Positions 35,753-46,400 of a stretch of 64,000 bases of DNA are shown here, one piece after another. The position numbers and the translations under genes were made by a program. Positions within the stretch are counted from its first letter, which is position 1, and each line of letters begins with the position of its first letter. This stretch comes from Brumimicrobium mesophilum (lineage in GTDB: Bacteria; Bacteroidota; Bacteroidia; Flavobacteriales_D; Crocinitomicaceae), in NCBI RefSeq assembly GCF_003025005.1, contig NZ_PVSS01000005.1, forward strand, positions 213,606 through 277,605. Reading direction: 5' to 3'. Below the pieces are notes generated by a model that was not told the DNA's origin, did no database searches, and worked only from the letters and a program-made list of their open reading frames with translations.

Positions 35753-36199
35753 TGCTAATTAAAACCTTTTAACCGCCCAATTATTACCTTAACTCTAATT
35801 ACTTATTCTTTTTGGATTCAGAAATAAGCACAACTAATTATTGTTCATTTTAGTTCAACAAATGTAAAAGTAAATTGTGATATAAATAAAATTAAACATT
35901 GATCCTATCTGCTAATTCTGCAGGAACATATTATACAATTTATTTTGCTTCTAGAATGAGAATAATACAATTAAATTATGATAACTTAGCCTATGTTATA
36001 AATTTGGTTTCATAAAGTTGAACTGGTATTTACAGAAGCTTACGAAGTAAAAAATATTAGGAAGTAAATTAAAAATACACTTAACTTATAAAAGATCCAT
36101 TCTTGTAAAAAATAGAATAGACAGTTGTAAATTACATAATTACAGATTAATTAAGTGTAATTATAGAATTATATAGATTAGAATCATAAAATTGAGCTT
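35753..36199. other. Intergenic region, 447 bp, very AT-rich, no gene recognised
   Basis: No open frame with coding character and no strong hairpin with a T-run was found. Repeated TAATTACA/TTAATTAAG-like strings occur between 36130 and 36170 just ahead of the pirin gene and may be part of its promoter region. Nothing else can be supported. Confidence 0.5.
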
Positions 36200-37093
36200 A
36201 TGTCAAATTTAGAATTAATTATTGAAGAAAGGGCTGCAGATATTGGTAATTTCATGGTTGGCAGACTACTACCTTTTAAACGTAAACGAGCAATTGGACC
36301 ATTCGTATTTATCGATCATATGGGACCAGAGCATTTAGGAAAGGACGAACACCTAGATGTGCCACCGCATCCACATATTGGACTTTCAACTTTGACATAC
36401 TTATTTGAAGGATCAATCATGCATAAAGACAGCTTGGGTTCATCTATTGAAATTACTCCAGGCGCTGTAAACTGGATGACAGCAGGAAAAGGTGTCGTAC
36501 ATTCTGAACGAACTCCTAATCATTTAAGAACTGTAGAAAAAACAATTCATGGGTTCCAAATTTGGGTTGCTTTACCTAAAAATTTAGAGCAAACTGAACC
36601 TACTTTTGAACATATTGAAAAGGAAAATATACCGAACTGGACAGAAGATGGAGTCGACTATAAATTAATTGCAGGAAAAGCGTTTGGTAAAACTTCTCCA
36701 ATTTCTGTTCACAGTGAATTGTATTTTATAGAAATCAAAAGTAAAGAAAAAAAGACCATAAATATAGGAGATGATCTGTATGGAGAAAGTGGACTTTATA
36801 TTCTTGAAGGTAGTATTAATGCTGATGGTTATAATTATGAACCTAAGCAAATACTCATCGCCAAAGACAGCACGCTCTGTTCATTTGAGTTGGAACCCAG
36901 CTCAACAGTTTATATTTTCGGAGGACATCCATTCGAAGAGGAAAGATATATTCATTGGAACTTCGTTAATTCCGACAAAGCAATAATAGAAAAAGCAAAA
37001 GAAGATTGGAAAAATCAAAATTTATCTGCTTTTCCAAAAGTTAAAGGAGATGAAAATGAGTATGTACCTCTTCCCAAACCTACAGGATTTTAA
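36200..37093 (+). CDS. Pirin family protein (bicupin)
   Basis: A 297-residue bicupin. The N-terminal cupin holds the pirin metal site His57, His59, His101 and Glu103 (VPPHPHIGL and GVVHSERT), the same set as in human pirin, which binds iron. The C-terminal cupin is more divergent. Some bacterial pirins act as quercetinases or modulate metabolic enzymes. The substrate here cannot be told. No signal peptide is present, so it is cytoplasmic. It appears to be a single-gene unit after a long AT-rich spacer. Confidence 0.9.
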   Translation: MSNLELIIEERAADIGNFMVGRLLPFKRKRAIGPFVFIDHMGPEHLGKDEHLDVPPHPHIGLSTLTYLFEGSIMHKDSLGSSIEITPGAVNWMTAGKGVVHSERTPNHLRTVEKTIHGFQIWVALPKNLEQTEPTFEHIEKENIPNWTEDGVDYKLIAGKAFGKTSPISVHSELYFIEIKSKEKKTINIGDDLYGESGLYILEGSINADGYNYEPKQILIAKDSTLCSFELEPSSTVYIFGGHPFEEERYIHWNFVNSDKAIIEKAKEDWKNQNLSAFPKVKGDENEYVPLPKPTGF

Positions 37094-37178
37094 GGGGATA
37101 GTTATTGGTATCACTGATTTTATCGATATGATCACTCTGTAATTAAACATTCAAGTTCAACAATTGAAATGTCAAACA

Positions 37179-37808
37179 ATGAAATATAGACTTATTCTGC
37201 TTTTGCTTTATTCATTCAACTTGTATTCGCAAATCCTTGTGGAAAACTTTGACTTAAGTATTGAAACAAATCTATCTAGTGAACTTCAAGATGTTTATGG
37301 TAAATTTCTAAATGAAGATGTTTCAAAAATTTCAATAGTTCAAATTAAAAAGAAATACTTTCAAGGTGATTATTATAGGTTTTTGAAAAACAAAAAATTC
37401 TATCAGAGTAGAAAGAAATGGTTGAAAAAAAATTCAATCCATAGAGAGTCTATTATCATTGATGGTAGAATTGAAAATAAATCAAGTTCAGCATATAAAA
37501 TTTTCCAAAGCCGCTTTTATAGAGTAGACATTGAATTCATTCAAAACGAGGTGTTTTTGGACAGTACTGAAACTAAAATAGCAATGAAAGAAATGTTCAA
37601 TGGTGATGACAGTGATATCGTAAACATGTGTTATATTCCCCGACATGCAGTTATTTTCTACAACCCTAATGGAAAAGCTATTGGAGTTTATGAAATTTGT
37701 TTTGAATGTTCCAATGTAAAAATAGGAATTGTTGGAACTAAAATGTTTTCCAGGAATTCTCCTTATATTAGAAGTTTATTCTCAAAATATAAAATCTTGT
37801 TTGACTAA
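37179..37808 (+). CDS. Secreted protein of unknown function
   Basis: A 209-residue protein from ATG 37179, which gives the signal peptide MKYRLILLLLYSFNLYSQ. A TTG at 37164 would spoil it. The mature chain is basic in its first half and holds CYIPRHAVIFYN and YEICFECSN near the end, with three cysteines that could form a metal or disulphide site. It follows the pirin gene by 85 bp. I do not recognise the family. Confidence 0.6.
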   Translation: MKYRLILLLLYSFNLYSQILVENFDLSIETNLSSELQDVYGKFLNEDVSKISIVQIKKKYFQGDYYRFLKNKKFYQSRKKWLKKNSIHRESIIIDGRIENKSSSAYKIFQSRFYRVDIEFIQNEVFLDSTETKIAMKEMFNGDDSDIVNMCYIPRHAVIFYNPNGKAIGVYEICFECSNVKIGIVGTKMFSRNSPYIRSLFSKYKILFD

Positions 37809-37961
37809 ACGATTTCGAGAAATCAATTTAATTCAAGGAATTAACAAATTCAATTAGAATGTTTTATATATTAGAGGGTCTTAAACCTAGTCAACAAATA
37901 TTTCTCAAAATTCTCTAATTTTTATTGTGCGTGCGTAATATTTTTCGTAGATTTAACATCA

Positions 37962-38411
37962 ATGAAATATACGAAAGCAGAAGATTACGTGGATTTCCAT
38001 CTACGACATGCGTGGCATAAGGTTTCGCGCATGTACAATCAAAAGGCGAAAGCCCATGACTTAACAATGTCAATAGGATTTATCTTATTGATAGTTGATA
38101 AAGAAGGTACACCAAGTACCCAACTTGGCCCAAGAATGGGAATGGAGCCCACTAGTTTATCACGTACCCTTAAAACAATGGAAACCAAAGGGTATATATA
38201 TCGAGAAATTGATCAAGAGGACAAGAGAAAAGTGCTTATCTTTCTTACACCACAAGGTGTAGCATTAAGAAAAGAAGTGAAATCTAAAGTTGTAGATTTC
38301 AACGAAAAGCTCTTAAAATCTATTCCCGACAAAAAATTACAGGCATTTTTTGATGTTATGGAAATTTTAGATGAGCATGTTGAAGACGAATTAAAATCAT
38401 TAACAATATAA
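37962..38411 (+). CDS. MarR-family transcriptional regulator
   Basis: A 149-residue winged-helix regulator. The recognition region (PSTQLGPRMGMEPTSLSRTL) and the wing with DQEDKRKVLIFLTPQG are typical of MarR. It is the first gene of a run with the FadN-type enzyme 16 bases downstream, so it probably controls the fatty-acid degradation genes, perhaps with an acyl-CoA as ligand. No clear palindromic operator could be picked out in the 153 bp upstream. Confidence 0.88.
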   Translation: MKYTKAEDYVDFHLRHAWHKVSRMYNQKAKAHDLTMSIGFILLIVDKEGTPSTQLGPRMGMEPTSLSRTLKTMETKGYIYREIDQEDKRKVLIFLTPQGVALRKEVKSKVVDFNEKLLKSIPDKKLQAFFDVMEILDEHVEDELKSLTI

Positions 38412-38427
38412 TTTAAATCTCAGTTTA

Positions 38428-40833
38428 ATGGAAAGAAAAATAAATAAAGTAGCCGTATTGGGTTCAGGTGTAATGGGATCTCAGATTGCATGTCACTTTG
38501 CCAATATTGGCGTTGAAGTACTACTTTTGGATATTGTTCCTAGAGAACTTGATCCAAAAGAAGAGAAAAAAGGATTAAAATTAACAGATAAAGTTGTTCG
38601 CAACAGAATTGTAGATTCTGCCCTTGCTGCTGCCTTAAAAATGAGCCCTTCCCCTATTTACAAAAAGGAATTCGCTAGTCGAATTGCGACAGGAAATATG
38701 GAGGATGATATGGAAAAAATCAAAGATGTTGATTGGATCATTGAAGTGGTTATTGAAAGATTAGATATTAAGAAAACAGTTTTTGAAAATGTTGAAAAAT
38801 TTAGAAAACCGGGAACTTTAATCACATCAAATACTTCTGGAATTCCGATTAACATGATGCTGGATGGTCGTTCTGAAGATTTCAAAAAACATTTCTGTGG
38901 AACGCATTTCTTTAATCCACCACGTTATCTACAATTGTTAGAGATCATTCCAACAAAAGAAACAGACCAAGATGTTGTTGATTTCTTTATGGAATATGGT
39001 AGTCAATACTTAGGGAAGAAAACGGTTTTGGCCAAAGACACTCCAGCATTTATTGCGAACCGAGTTGGTGTTTACTCAATTATGTCTTTATTCCACAGTG
39101 TTAAAGAATTAGGTTTAACGGTTGAAGAAATTGACAAATTAACTGGAACTGTTCTAGGTCGTCAAAAATCTGCAACTTTCAGAACAGCAGATGTGGTTGG
39201 TTTAGACACTTTGGTTTTAGTTTCTAATGGTGTAAAGGACAATTGCCCAGATGACGAAGAAAGCGAACTATTTGGCTTGCCAGATTTCATCAGTAAAATG
39301 GTTGAGAATAAATGGCTAGGTTCGAAAACAGGACAAGGATTCTACAAGAAAACTAAGGACGAAAACGGAAAGACAGAGATTCTTTCTTTGGACCTAGAAA
39401 CTTTAGAATATAAATCTCAAAAACGTGTAAAGTTCCCAACTTTGGACATGGCTAAGCCAATTGATGATCTAGAGAAAAGAACAGCAATGTTGATTCAAGG
39501 ACAAGATAAAGCCGCTGAATTCTACAAAATGATGTTCGGTGGATTGTTTGCATATGCTACGAATCGTGTTCCAGAAATTGCTGATGATTTGTACAAAATC
39601 GATGACGCAATTAAAGCTGGGTTCGGTTGGGCATTAGGTCCATTTGAAACTTGGGACATTCTAGGATTCGAAAAAGGATTGGAGTTAATTGAAAAGCAAG
39701 GTAAAAAAGCTGCTCAATGGATTCACGACATGAAAGAAAGCGGAGCAACTACTTTCTATAAAAAAGAAAACGGGCAAAAATTATATTACGATCTTTCAAG
39801 CAAAGCATATAAAGTTATTCCAGGAACGGAAGACTTGGTGCTGTTGGATGCACTTCGCGACGACAATACTGTTTGGAAAAATACGGACACAACTATAGTA
39901 GATTTAGGTGATGGAATTTTGAATTTAGAATTCCACACAAAAATGAACACAATTGGAGGTGGAGTTATTGAAGGAATTAATAAAGCATTGGATTTAGCTG
40001 AAACCAAATACAAAGGTTTAGTAATTTCTAATACAGGACAAAACTTTAGTGCAGGTGCCAATGTTGGAATGATTTTCATGATGGCAGTTGAACAAGATTT
40101 CGATGAGTTAAATTTCGCCGTAAAGTCCTTCCAAGATACAATGATGCGTGTTCGTTATGCTAATGCTCCAGTAATTGTTGCACCACATAACTTAGCTATT
40201 GGAGGAGGTTGTGAATTATCAATGCATGCCGATAAAGTCGTAGCACACGCAGAAACATACATTGGATTGGTTGAATTCGGTGTTGGACTAATCCCTGGAG
40301 GTGGTGGTTCAAAAGAGTTTGCTAAGCGTTTTTCTGACGAATTGAAAGCAGGTGATATTAGAATCAATACTTTAAGAGAAAGATTCTTAACGATTGGTCA
40401 AGCAAAAGTATCAACATCAGCTTACGAAGGATTTGATTTGGGTTATTTACGCAAAGGAACTGACGAAGTAGTTGTGAGTCGCGAAAGACAATTGACAAGA
40501 GCAAAAGCAGCTTGTTTAGAATTATCTAACAAAGGATATACCGCACCTTTAAGAGAGAAAAATATTACAATTTCTGGTCAAGAAGGATTAGGAATCGTTT
40601 ACGTTGGAGCGAACTCAATGATGTCAGGAAACTACATGTCGGAACACGATAAAGTGATTTCAGAAAAATTAGGATACGTACTATGTGGTGGAGACATCTC
40701 GGAGCGAGTTCAGGTTTCTGAGCAATATTTATTGGATTTAGAAAGAAAAGCATTCCTCGAATTATGTGCAGAACGCAAAACATTAGAGCGTTTGGAAAGC
40801 ATGGTGAAGAAAGGGAAAGTTTTGAGAAACTAG
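38428..40833 (+). CDS. fadN: 3-hydroxyacyl-CoA dehydrogenase / enoyl-CoA hydratase (FadN-type)
   Basis: An 801-residue bifunctional beta-oxidation enzyme. The NAD-binding dehydrogenase comes first (GSGVMG at 11-16, FFNPP, helical C-domains to about 460). The crotonase-type hydratase comes last (FSAGANVGM, AIGGGCELSMHADKV, GVGLIPGGGGS). This order is that of Bacillus FadN and the reverse of E. coli FadB. Together the domains hydrate trans-2-enoyl-CoA and oxidise the 3-hydroxyacyl-CoA. The thiolase for the last step is two genes downstream. No acyl-CoA dehydrogenase is found in this operon. Confidence 0.92.
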   Translation: MERKINKVAVLGSGVMGSQIACHFANIGVEVLLLDIVPRELDPKEEKKGLKLTDKVVRNRIVDSALAAALKMSPSPIYKKEFASRIATGNMEDDMEKIKDVDWIIEVVIERLDIKKTVFENVEKFRKPGTLITSNTSGIPINMMLDGRSEDFKKHFCGTHFFNPPRYLQLLEIIPTKETDQDVVDFFMEYGSQYLGKKTVLAKDTPAFIANRVGVYSIMSLFHSVKELGLTVEEIDKLTGTVLGRQKSATFRTADVVGLDTLVLVSNGVKDNCPDDEESELFGLPDFISKMVENKWLGSKTGQGFYKKTKDENGKTEILSLDLETLEYKSQKRVKFPTLDMAKPIDDLEKRTAMLIQGQDKAAEFYKMMFGGLFAYATNRVPEIADDLYKIDDAIKAGFGWALGPFETWDILGFEKGLELIEKQGKKAAQWIHDMKESGATTFYKKENGQKLYYDLSSKAYKVIPGTEDLVLLDALRDDNTVWKNTDTTIVDLGDGILNLEFHTKMNTIGGGVIEGINKALDLAETKYKGLVISNTGQNFSAGANVGMIFMMAVEQDFDELNFAVKSFQDTMMRVRYANAPVIVAPHNLAIGGGCELSMHADKVVAHAETYIGLVEFGVGLIPGGGGSKEFAKRFSDELKAGDIRINTLRERFLTIGQAKVSTSAYEGFDLGYLRKGTDEVVVSRERQLTRAKAACLELSNKGYTAPLREKNITISGQEGLGIVYVGANSMMSGNYMSEHDKVISEKLGYVLCGGDISERVQVSEQYLLDLERKAFLELCAERKTLERLESMVKKGKVLRN

Positions 40834-40887
40834 TTTTTGGACATTAGAGGTTGACAGAGGAGAGTAGAATAATAAAAAATTGAGAAA

Positions 40888-41250
40888 ATGAGAAATGGAC
40901 ATCATAACTGTAGGGAATTGAACATTTGGAAGAATGGGATGGAGATTGTAAAATCAACATACCAAATTTCTGAGGGACTTCCTAAAGATGAAAGATTTGG
41001 TCCTGTCCCTCAAATTCAACGTTGTTCTGTTTCCATACCGTCTAACATTGCGGAAGGGTCTGGTAGAAGTACCACTAAAGACTTTATCAGATTTATTGAT
41101 ATCGGTCTCTCGTCTTCCTACGAACTAGAAACACAATTAATTCTCGTAAACGATTTATATAACTTAGAAACGAAGGTATTAATAACAGATATAAATGAAC
41201 TTCAAAGAATGATTATTGGATTTAAAAGAAGTATTTCATCTGAAAGTTAA
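40888..41250 (+). CDS. Four-helix-bundle protein (S23/IVS-encoded type)
   Basis: A 120-residue protein with the family signature IPSNIAEGSGR, preceded by an ELNIWKNGMEIVK helix and followed by an SSSYELETQL helix. These small helical proteins were first met in 23S rRNA intervening sequences and occur widely in Bacteroidota at unrelated loci. The molecular role is unknown. Here one sits between the two beta-oxidation enzymes, on the same strand. Its 3' flank holds repeated TAAAATCT/TCTAATAATC strings (41325-41350), which suggests insertion of a small passenger element into the operon. Confidence 0.85.
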   Translation: MRNGHHNCRELNIWKNGMEIVKSTYQISEGLPKDERFGPVPQIQRCSVSIPSNIAEGSGRSTTKDFIRFIDIGLSSSYELETQLILVNDLYNLETKVLITDINELQRMIIGFKRSISSES

Positions 41251-41367
41251 TACGAATAAAATGAATTTTTTAAAAACAATCATAGACTCAGATTTTGACA
41301 ATAGATTAGGCGTAGAACGTTTAAAATCTATTGTCTAATAATCTAAAATCTTAAAAAACTCGAAAAA

Positions 41368-42552
41368 ATGAATAACAACAACGCATATATAGTTACAGGT
41401 TACCGCACAGCAGTTGGGAAATCCGGTCGTGGTGGTTTCCGTTTTTATCGACCAGATGATTTGGCTGCAAATGTCATCAAACGCATCATGGAAGATGTTC
41501 CTAACTTAGATCCAAAACGCATCGATGATGTGATTGTGGGAAATGCAAATCCAGAGGCTGAACAAGGATTAAATGTTGGACGTTTGATTTCACTAATGGG
41601 ATTAGACACGGACAAAGTTCCAGGAATGACAGTTAACCGTTATTGTTCATCAGGATTAGAAACTATTGCTTTGGCAACCGCGAAAATCAACAATGGAATG
41701 GCGGATTGTATTATTGCTGGTGGTGTTGAATCAATGTCTGCAATTCCTATGGGAGGTTGGAGAATTGTTCCAAATCCTAAAGTAGGAAAAGAAAATCCAA
41801 CTTGGTATTGGGGAATGGGATTAACTGCAGAAGCGGTTGCTCAACAATTCAAAGTATCTCGTGAAGACCAAGATAGATTTGCATTACAATCGCATGAAAG
41901 AGCTTTAAAAGCAATTGAAACTGGTCGATTTGTAGATGATATTGTTCCAATTGATGTTGAACACATATACTTGGATGAAAATGAAAAACGTCAAGTTAAG
42001 AAATATACTGTTGATACAGATGAAGGGCCAAGAAAAGGATCTACTTATGAAGCTTTGGCTAGATTAAGACCTGTTTTTGATGCACGAGGTTCTGTAACTG
42101 CAGGTAATTCTTCACAAACAAGTGATGGAGCTGCATTTACATTAGTAATGTCTGAAAAAATGGTGAAAGAACTAGGTTTAGAACCAGTTGCAAGATTAGC
42201 TTCTTACAATGTTGTAGGTGTTGAGCCTAGAATTATGGGGATCGGGCCAGTTGATGCTATTCCATTAGCGATTAAATCTGCAGGATTAAAATTGAACGAC
42301 ATTAGCTTATTCGAATTGAACGAGGCATTTGCTTCACAATCATTAGCGGTTATTCGTGAAACAGGATTAAATCCAGACATCGTGAACGTGAATGGAGGAG
42401 CAATTTCTTTAGGTCACCCTCTTGGATGTACAGGGGCAAAATTAACTGTTCAAATGATGAATGAATTGAAAAAACGTAACGAACGCTACGGTGTTGTAAC
42501 AATGTGTGTTGGTACAGGACAGGGAGCAGCAGGAGTAATTGAGAGATTGTAA
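41368..42552 (+). CDS. fadA: Acetyl-CoA C-acyltransferase (thiolase)
   Basis: A 394-residue thiolase that cleaves 3-ketoacyl-CoA to acetyl-CoA and a shortened acyl-CoA. Cys93 (VNRYCSSGLE) is the acyl-accepting residue. His350 (SLGHPLGCTG) and Cys380 (MCVGTGQG) complete the active site. With the FadN-type enzyme it covers the last three steps of beta-oxidation. A strong two-way terminator follows after 22 bases, so it ends the operon. Confidence 0.94.
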   Translation: MNNNNAYIVTGYRTAVGKSGRGGFRFYRPDDLAANVIKRIMEDVPNLDPKRIDDVIVGNANPEAEQGLNVGRLISLMGLDTDKVPGMTVNRYCSSGLETIALATAKINNGMADCIIAGGVESMSAIPMGGWRIVPNPKVGKENPTWYWGMGLTAEAVAQQFKVSREDQDRFALQSHERALKAIETGRFVDDIVPIDVEHIYLDENEKRQVKKYTVDTDEGPRKGSTYEALARLRPVFDARGSVTAGNSSQTSDGAAFTLVMSEKMVKELGLEPVARLASYNVVGVEPRIMGIGPVDAIPLAIKSAGLKLNDISLFELNEAFASQSLAVIRETGLNPDIVNVNGGAISLGHPLGCTGAKLTVQMMNELKKRNERYGVVTMCVGTGQGAAGVIERL

Positions 42553-42574
42553 GCTTCAATAATGAAACAAAACT

Positions 42575-42617
42575 AAAATCCAAGCTTATGAGTTGAATCT
42601 CATTTGCTTGGATTTTT
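42575..42617. terminator. Bidirectional terminator after the thiolase gene
   Basis: AAAATCCAAGC (42575-42585) pairs with GCTTGGATTTT (42606-42616), and an inner ATGAG/CTCAT pair closes the loop. T-runs are found on the 3' side of both strands, fitting convergent termination of the thiolase and the small minus-strand gene at 42637. Confidence 0.8.
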
Positions 42618-42636
42618 GCATTAAAGTCTGCAATGA

Positions 42637-43017
42637 TTACTTTTGTACTACTGTGAACCCAACAATATGGTATTTAAATTTAAGCCAATCAAAACGACAT
42701 CTGATACAAATCGTCTTATTTGGACTTATAAGTTTTAAACTATTTAAATTAGGTTTATTCGTTAAACAATCAAAGGGAGATTTCTCAATTTTAAAATCAT
42801 CTAATGGGAAGTGTTTCAATTCATCTAATAAATCAGGACCGACAAAAACAACACCTTTAATTAGGTCATTTTCATTTTTAAAGACGTCAACATCACTACC
42901 TAAATCAATAATATGAAACTGTTCCCCAATATCTGACAATCCATAATAAGAGTAGATTTTACCAAGTAAAAGAACTCCAATTGTAATTGAGAGAATTACT
43001 ATTACTGATTTTTTCAT
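42637..43017 (-). CDS. Small membrane-anchored protein of unknown function
   Basis: A 126-residue protein with one N-terminal hydrophobic helix (VIVILSITIGVLLLG) that could be an anchor or signal peptide, then a soluble domain. IRCRF and FDCL provide two cysteines. No family was recognised. It is convergent with the fatty-acid operon and followed by its terminator. Its coding nature is supported by a clean start and a typical N-terminus. Confidence 0.5.
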   Translation of the reverse strand: MKKSVIVILSITIGVLLLGKIYSYYGLSDIGEQFHIIDLGSDVDVFKNENDLIKGVVFVGPDLLDELKHFPLDDFKIEKSPFDCLTNKPNLNSLKLISPNKTICIRCRFDWLKFKYHIVGFTVVQK

Positions 43018-43116
43018 TCGGATAAAAGGGATATAATTCCTTCATTAATATCACCTAAGGTATAAACAATCTGTAAGAAATAATTGGGCTACCAAAATAG
43101 GTCATTAATTACTAAT

Positions 43117-43308
43117 TCAGCTTTGTTCTTTCTCCAATTTTTTAACTTTTGAGTTAAGGTAAGTAAGTTGAAAAACAAAAGCTGATATTCCAATGGCCAA
43201 TCCAATTAGACTTATTGTTGCACCATATTCATTATCATTAAATTTTAAATATGATCCAACTAATAAGAGTACCGCCCCTATTGCATACGCTATATTTATT
43301 AATTTCAT
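43117..43308 (-). CDS. Small two-helix membrane protein
   Basis: A 63-residue protein with two hydrophobic helices (about residues 5-21 and 28-50) joined by KFNDNEYG, and a charged C-terminal tail (NSKVKKLEKEQS). The hairpin resembles the membrane part of gliding-motility protein GldL, but it lacks the rest, so this is only a similarity of style. No partner gene is evident. Confidence 0.45.
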   Translation of the reverse strand: MKLINIAYAIGAVLLLVGSYLKFNDNEYGATISLIGLAIGISAFVFQLTYLNSKVKKLEKEQS

Positions 43309-43408
43309 TTTCGATATTTTAGTTTCTAATTCCTATTTATTATTCCGTTCAATTGAAAGTCCGATAGATTTCAACGAGCTTAATATAGTAAATTATTTTT
43401 GATTTCCA

Positions 43409-46400
43409 TTAATGAATCACCAACTTCCTCACCTCACTCCCAACATTCACAAAGTAAACACCCGAAGAAAGTCCATTAAGATTAATTATCTTTTCCCCTT
43501 TTATTGAATTCTCGCCATTCAAAGGAATAACTTTTACAACTCGGCCATTGTAGGAAGTGATTTTGATTACATCCATCCTTACCTCATTCCAAACAATTGT
43601 GATTTGGTTTGTTGCTGGGTTTGGGAAGATGTTTATTGTTCCAATTTTAGGTTCATCACTTATAGACAACCAAATTTCATCATAAGGCACAGCATCCCAA
43701 GAAAACATTGGACGACCTTCATTCTGGTTAGATAGAATCTTTGTTTTAAATTCTTTATTGATGCGAATCCTCATTCTTGCTTCCGAAGAATTTAATTGTT
43801 CTCCTGATTTTAGCAGCGGTTGCATAACCCAAGATAAATTGGCATAAACATTTTTGTAGCCATCTGATGTTTGGGCTGAAAGCTCTTGGTGAATAAACGC
43901 TCCTTCATCGTAATTTGGCATTCCCATTTCTTCACCTCCAAAAATATAAATAACATGTTGACCTCCTAAAACATGGTTCCCGTTGTGATCATAAAGTCGC
44001 TCTGTTGGATTCCAAATCATATCGTTTCCGTTATCGCTTGTGAGAGTAGAATTTTCACAAAATGCGATATTCAATCTGCGTCCGGTTTCTACATCAATGG
44101 CATATCCAGGAAACCATCCCATCCCCACTCCTGAACCATCTGGAACACCTAATTTATTCACTGAAGAACTTTGACGTAAAAGACCTGCTTTACCTCCGTT
44201 TATCGAAGTAGACTCATCTTTATTTAGTTCAATTACTGGACTTCGTGTCCATTTAGAAGTGTCATCTGTAAAAACAACATCAATACTTGGATGATAAATT
44301 GGGGGCATATTTAAAACAGCTATTGAATTATAACTGTTCATCATTCCATTTGGCGCTGCCAGTGGGGAAAACAGACAATCGTTAAATCTCGCGAGTTTAC
44401 TTGGTGCTACAATTCCATTCAATAAATTCGAATAAATATTATATGGATCATAACCGTTAGAATTGTAACAATGAACACCAAAAATACTGTCTAAAGGAGG
44501 ATTTGAAGTCGAATTAGTATTGGGTCCAGACATTATCCAGTTGAGCGGTGTATTTTGATTTAGATTTTTAACTCCCGTAAGCCATTCGTTATTAGCATTT
44601 TCAAAAGTTAACGTGGTTTCCAATGGTTGGGCTATTCTATCTCTAAATGCGCATTGATTTCCAAGACTACCACATATATAATTCTCTTGTTTTATTCGAA
44701 TAGCCATTCCCCATTGCGGAATTAACTGCTCATTTCCTATTTCAATAGTTGAAGTTGAATTAACCGAATCTATTAGCATCCCTCCGATGGAATCGTAATG
44801 AAACACGGTCCAATTCGCAGTATTTACATCAACATATTCATTGAATTTTAACACAAAATGTCCAACAGCATGGTTTATCGTATCGGTTAATCGTGCTTCA
44901 ATTGGTCCTTTACCTCTAGCATAACGCACTTTATCCAAAGAATTATGAATTAAAATGTTTTCTTCAGTCCACTTATGAAATGTTACTGCACGAGACATAT
45001 TTCCTTCACCGTCCAATCTTGTAATTTCGAAATTCAGATTTAAATTTTTCTCTTCCTCTTCAAAAATATCAGCTATTCCTGTACCTTGTTCAATACAAGA
45101 ATAAGTGGCATTGTCGAAATAATTTTGAACCGAATCGGCAATATCGATAACACCTTGTACATTCTCTAAAGTATCACCACGACGATTTACAATAATCGCA
45201 TAATTATAGACTAGTGTATCTCCAGGCGTGAATGACTCACTAACAGTAGACATTAAAATATTCCTATCTGTAGGCTGATTAGCGGTTCCGTTTCCATCCG
45301 TGTCTAATTCCGTCCAACCAGTTCCTAAATAAGGGTTTCCGTCATACAAATGTTGAGTTGGAACTGTTCCTCCAAAACCATCTCCTCCATAGGTCCATTC
45401 ATCACCATTCATCCATTTTCCATTCATATAATTCCAATAATCAGCTGGTAGAGTTGGAGTTGATGGGATTGGACTGAAATCAGGCCTTACTATCGTTCCA
45501 GAATATTGAATAGATTTATTCAAACTCATTATACCAATCGCAGGAGGATTAATTCCATAGGTTGCCAAAACAGGTTGTTGACCTTGAGAATCATCTCCAC
45601 CTTTATATGAATACATTAAATTTTTGGAAGGATCAGAACCAATATAATCGTGCGTATGGGTTCCGATATCTGTATCCAAATAAAATGTTGATTTAAAATC
45701 ATTGAATGAATTTTGGCCTCTATTTATTACCGAAATTTCTATAAAAGTTGTTGAGTCAATATAATTATTTGATTGAAATTGATAAATCATCATGTGAATT
45801 TCAGCGCCAATTTTTTCACCACCACTCGCATAATGCATCCCGTCATCATGCATAATTTGATAAGATGCAACATCTCCCTTGATACACGGATAGTCTCCCA
45901 GATGCGGTTCGTAAACTTCATTGTTATTCACATCAACATAAGGTGCCAATTGCTCTGAAACTCCTAGAGTTGGATCTCCATTACCAGGCCAATTCAAAAT
46001 AGCATTAGGGGCAACATAACCTTGTTGATTAAAATTATCAATATGATAAATAATTTCTGATTTCCTTACTGTCCAAATACCGCTTTGGTAACCATACATA
46101 TATGCTGTGTCTAGGTAATTTCCAGTGGTAGAATATGGTCCGCGATAGAAATCTTTATTCACTGTATAGTATTGAGCAGCTAATTTCAAATCTCCATTTT
46201 GATTCGTTCCTCCAAACCAAAAACCGGCATTAAAGATAAGTTTTAATTGACTACCCGCCGGAAATTCATAGCCAGGTGAATTATTAATAAAATCTTGAAA
46301 CAATCTACCTTCATCATTAATTAATGCTGAAATTCTATTTCCGCTGATCGTATCAAGCGTACTCTGACTTTTAATAGTTTGATTAAAACCAAAAAGCAAC

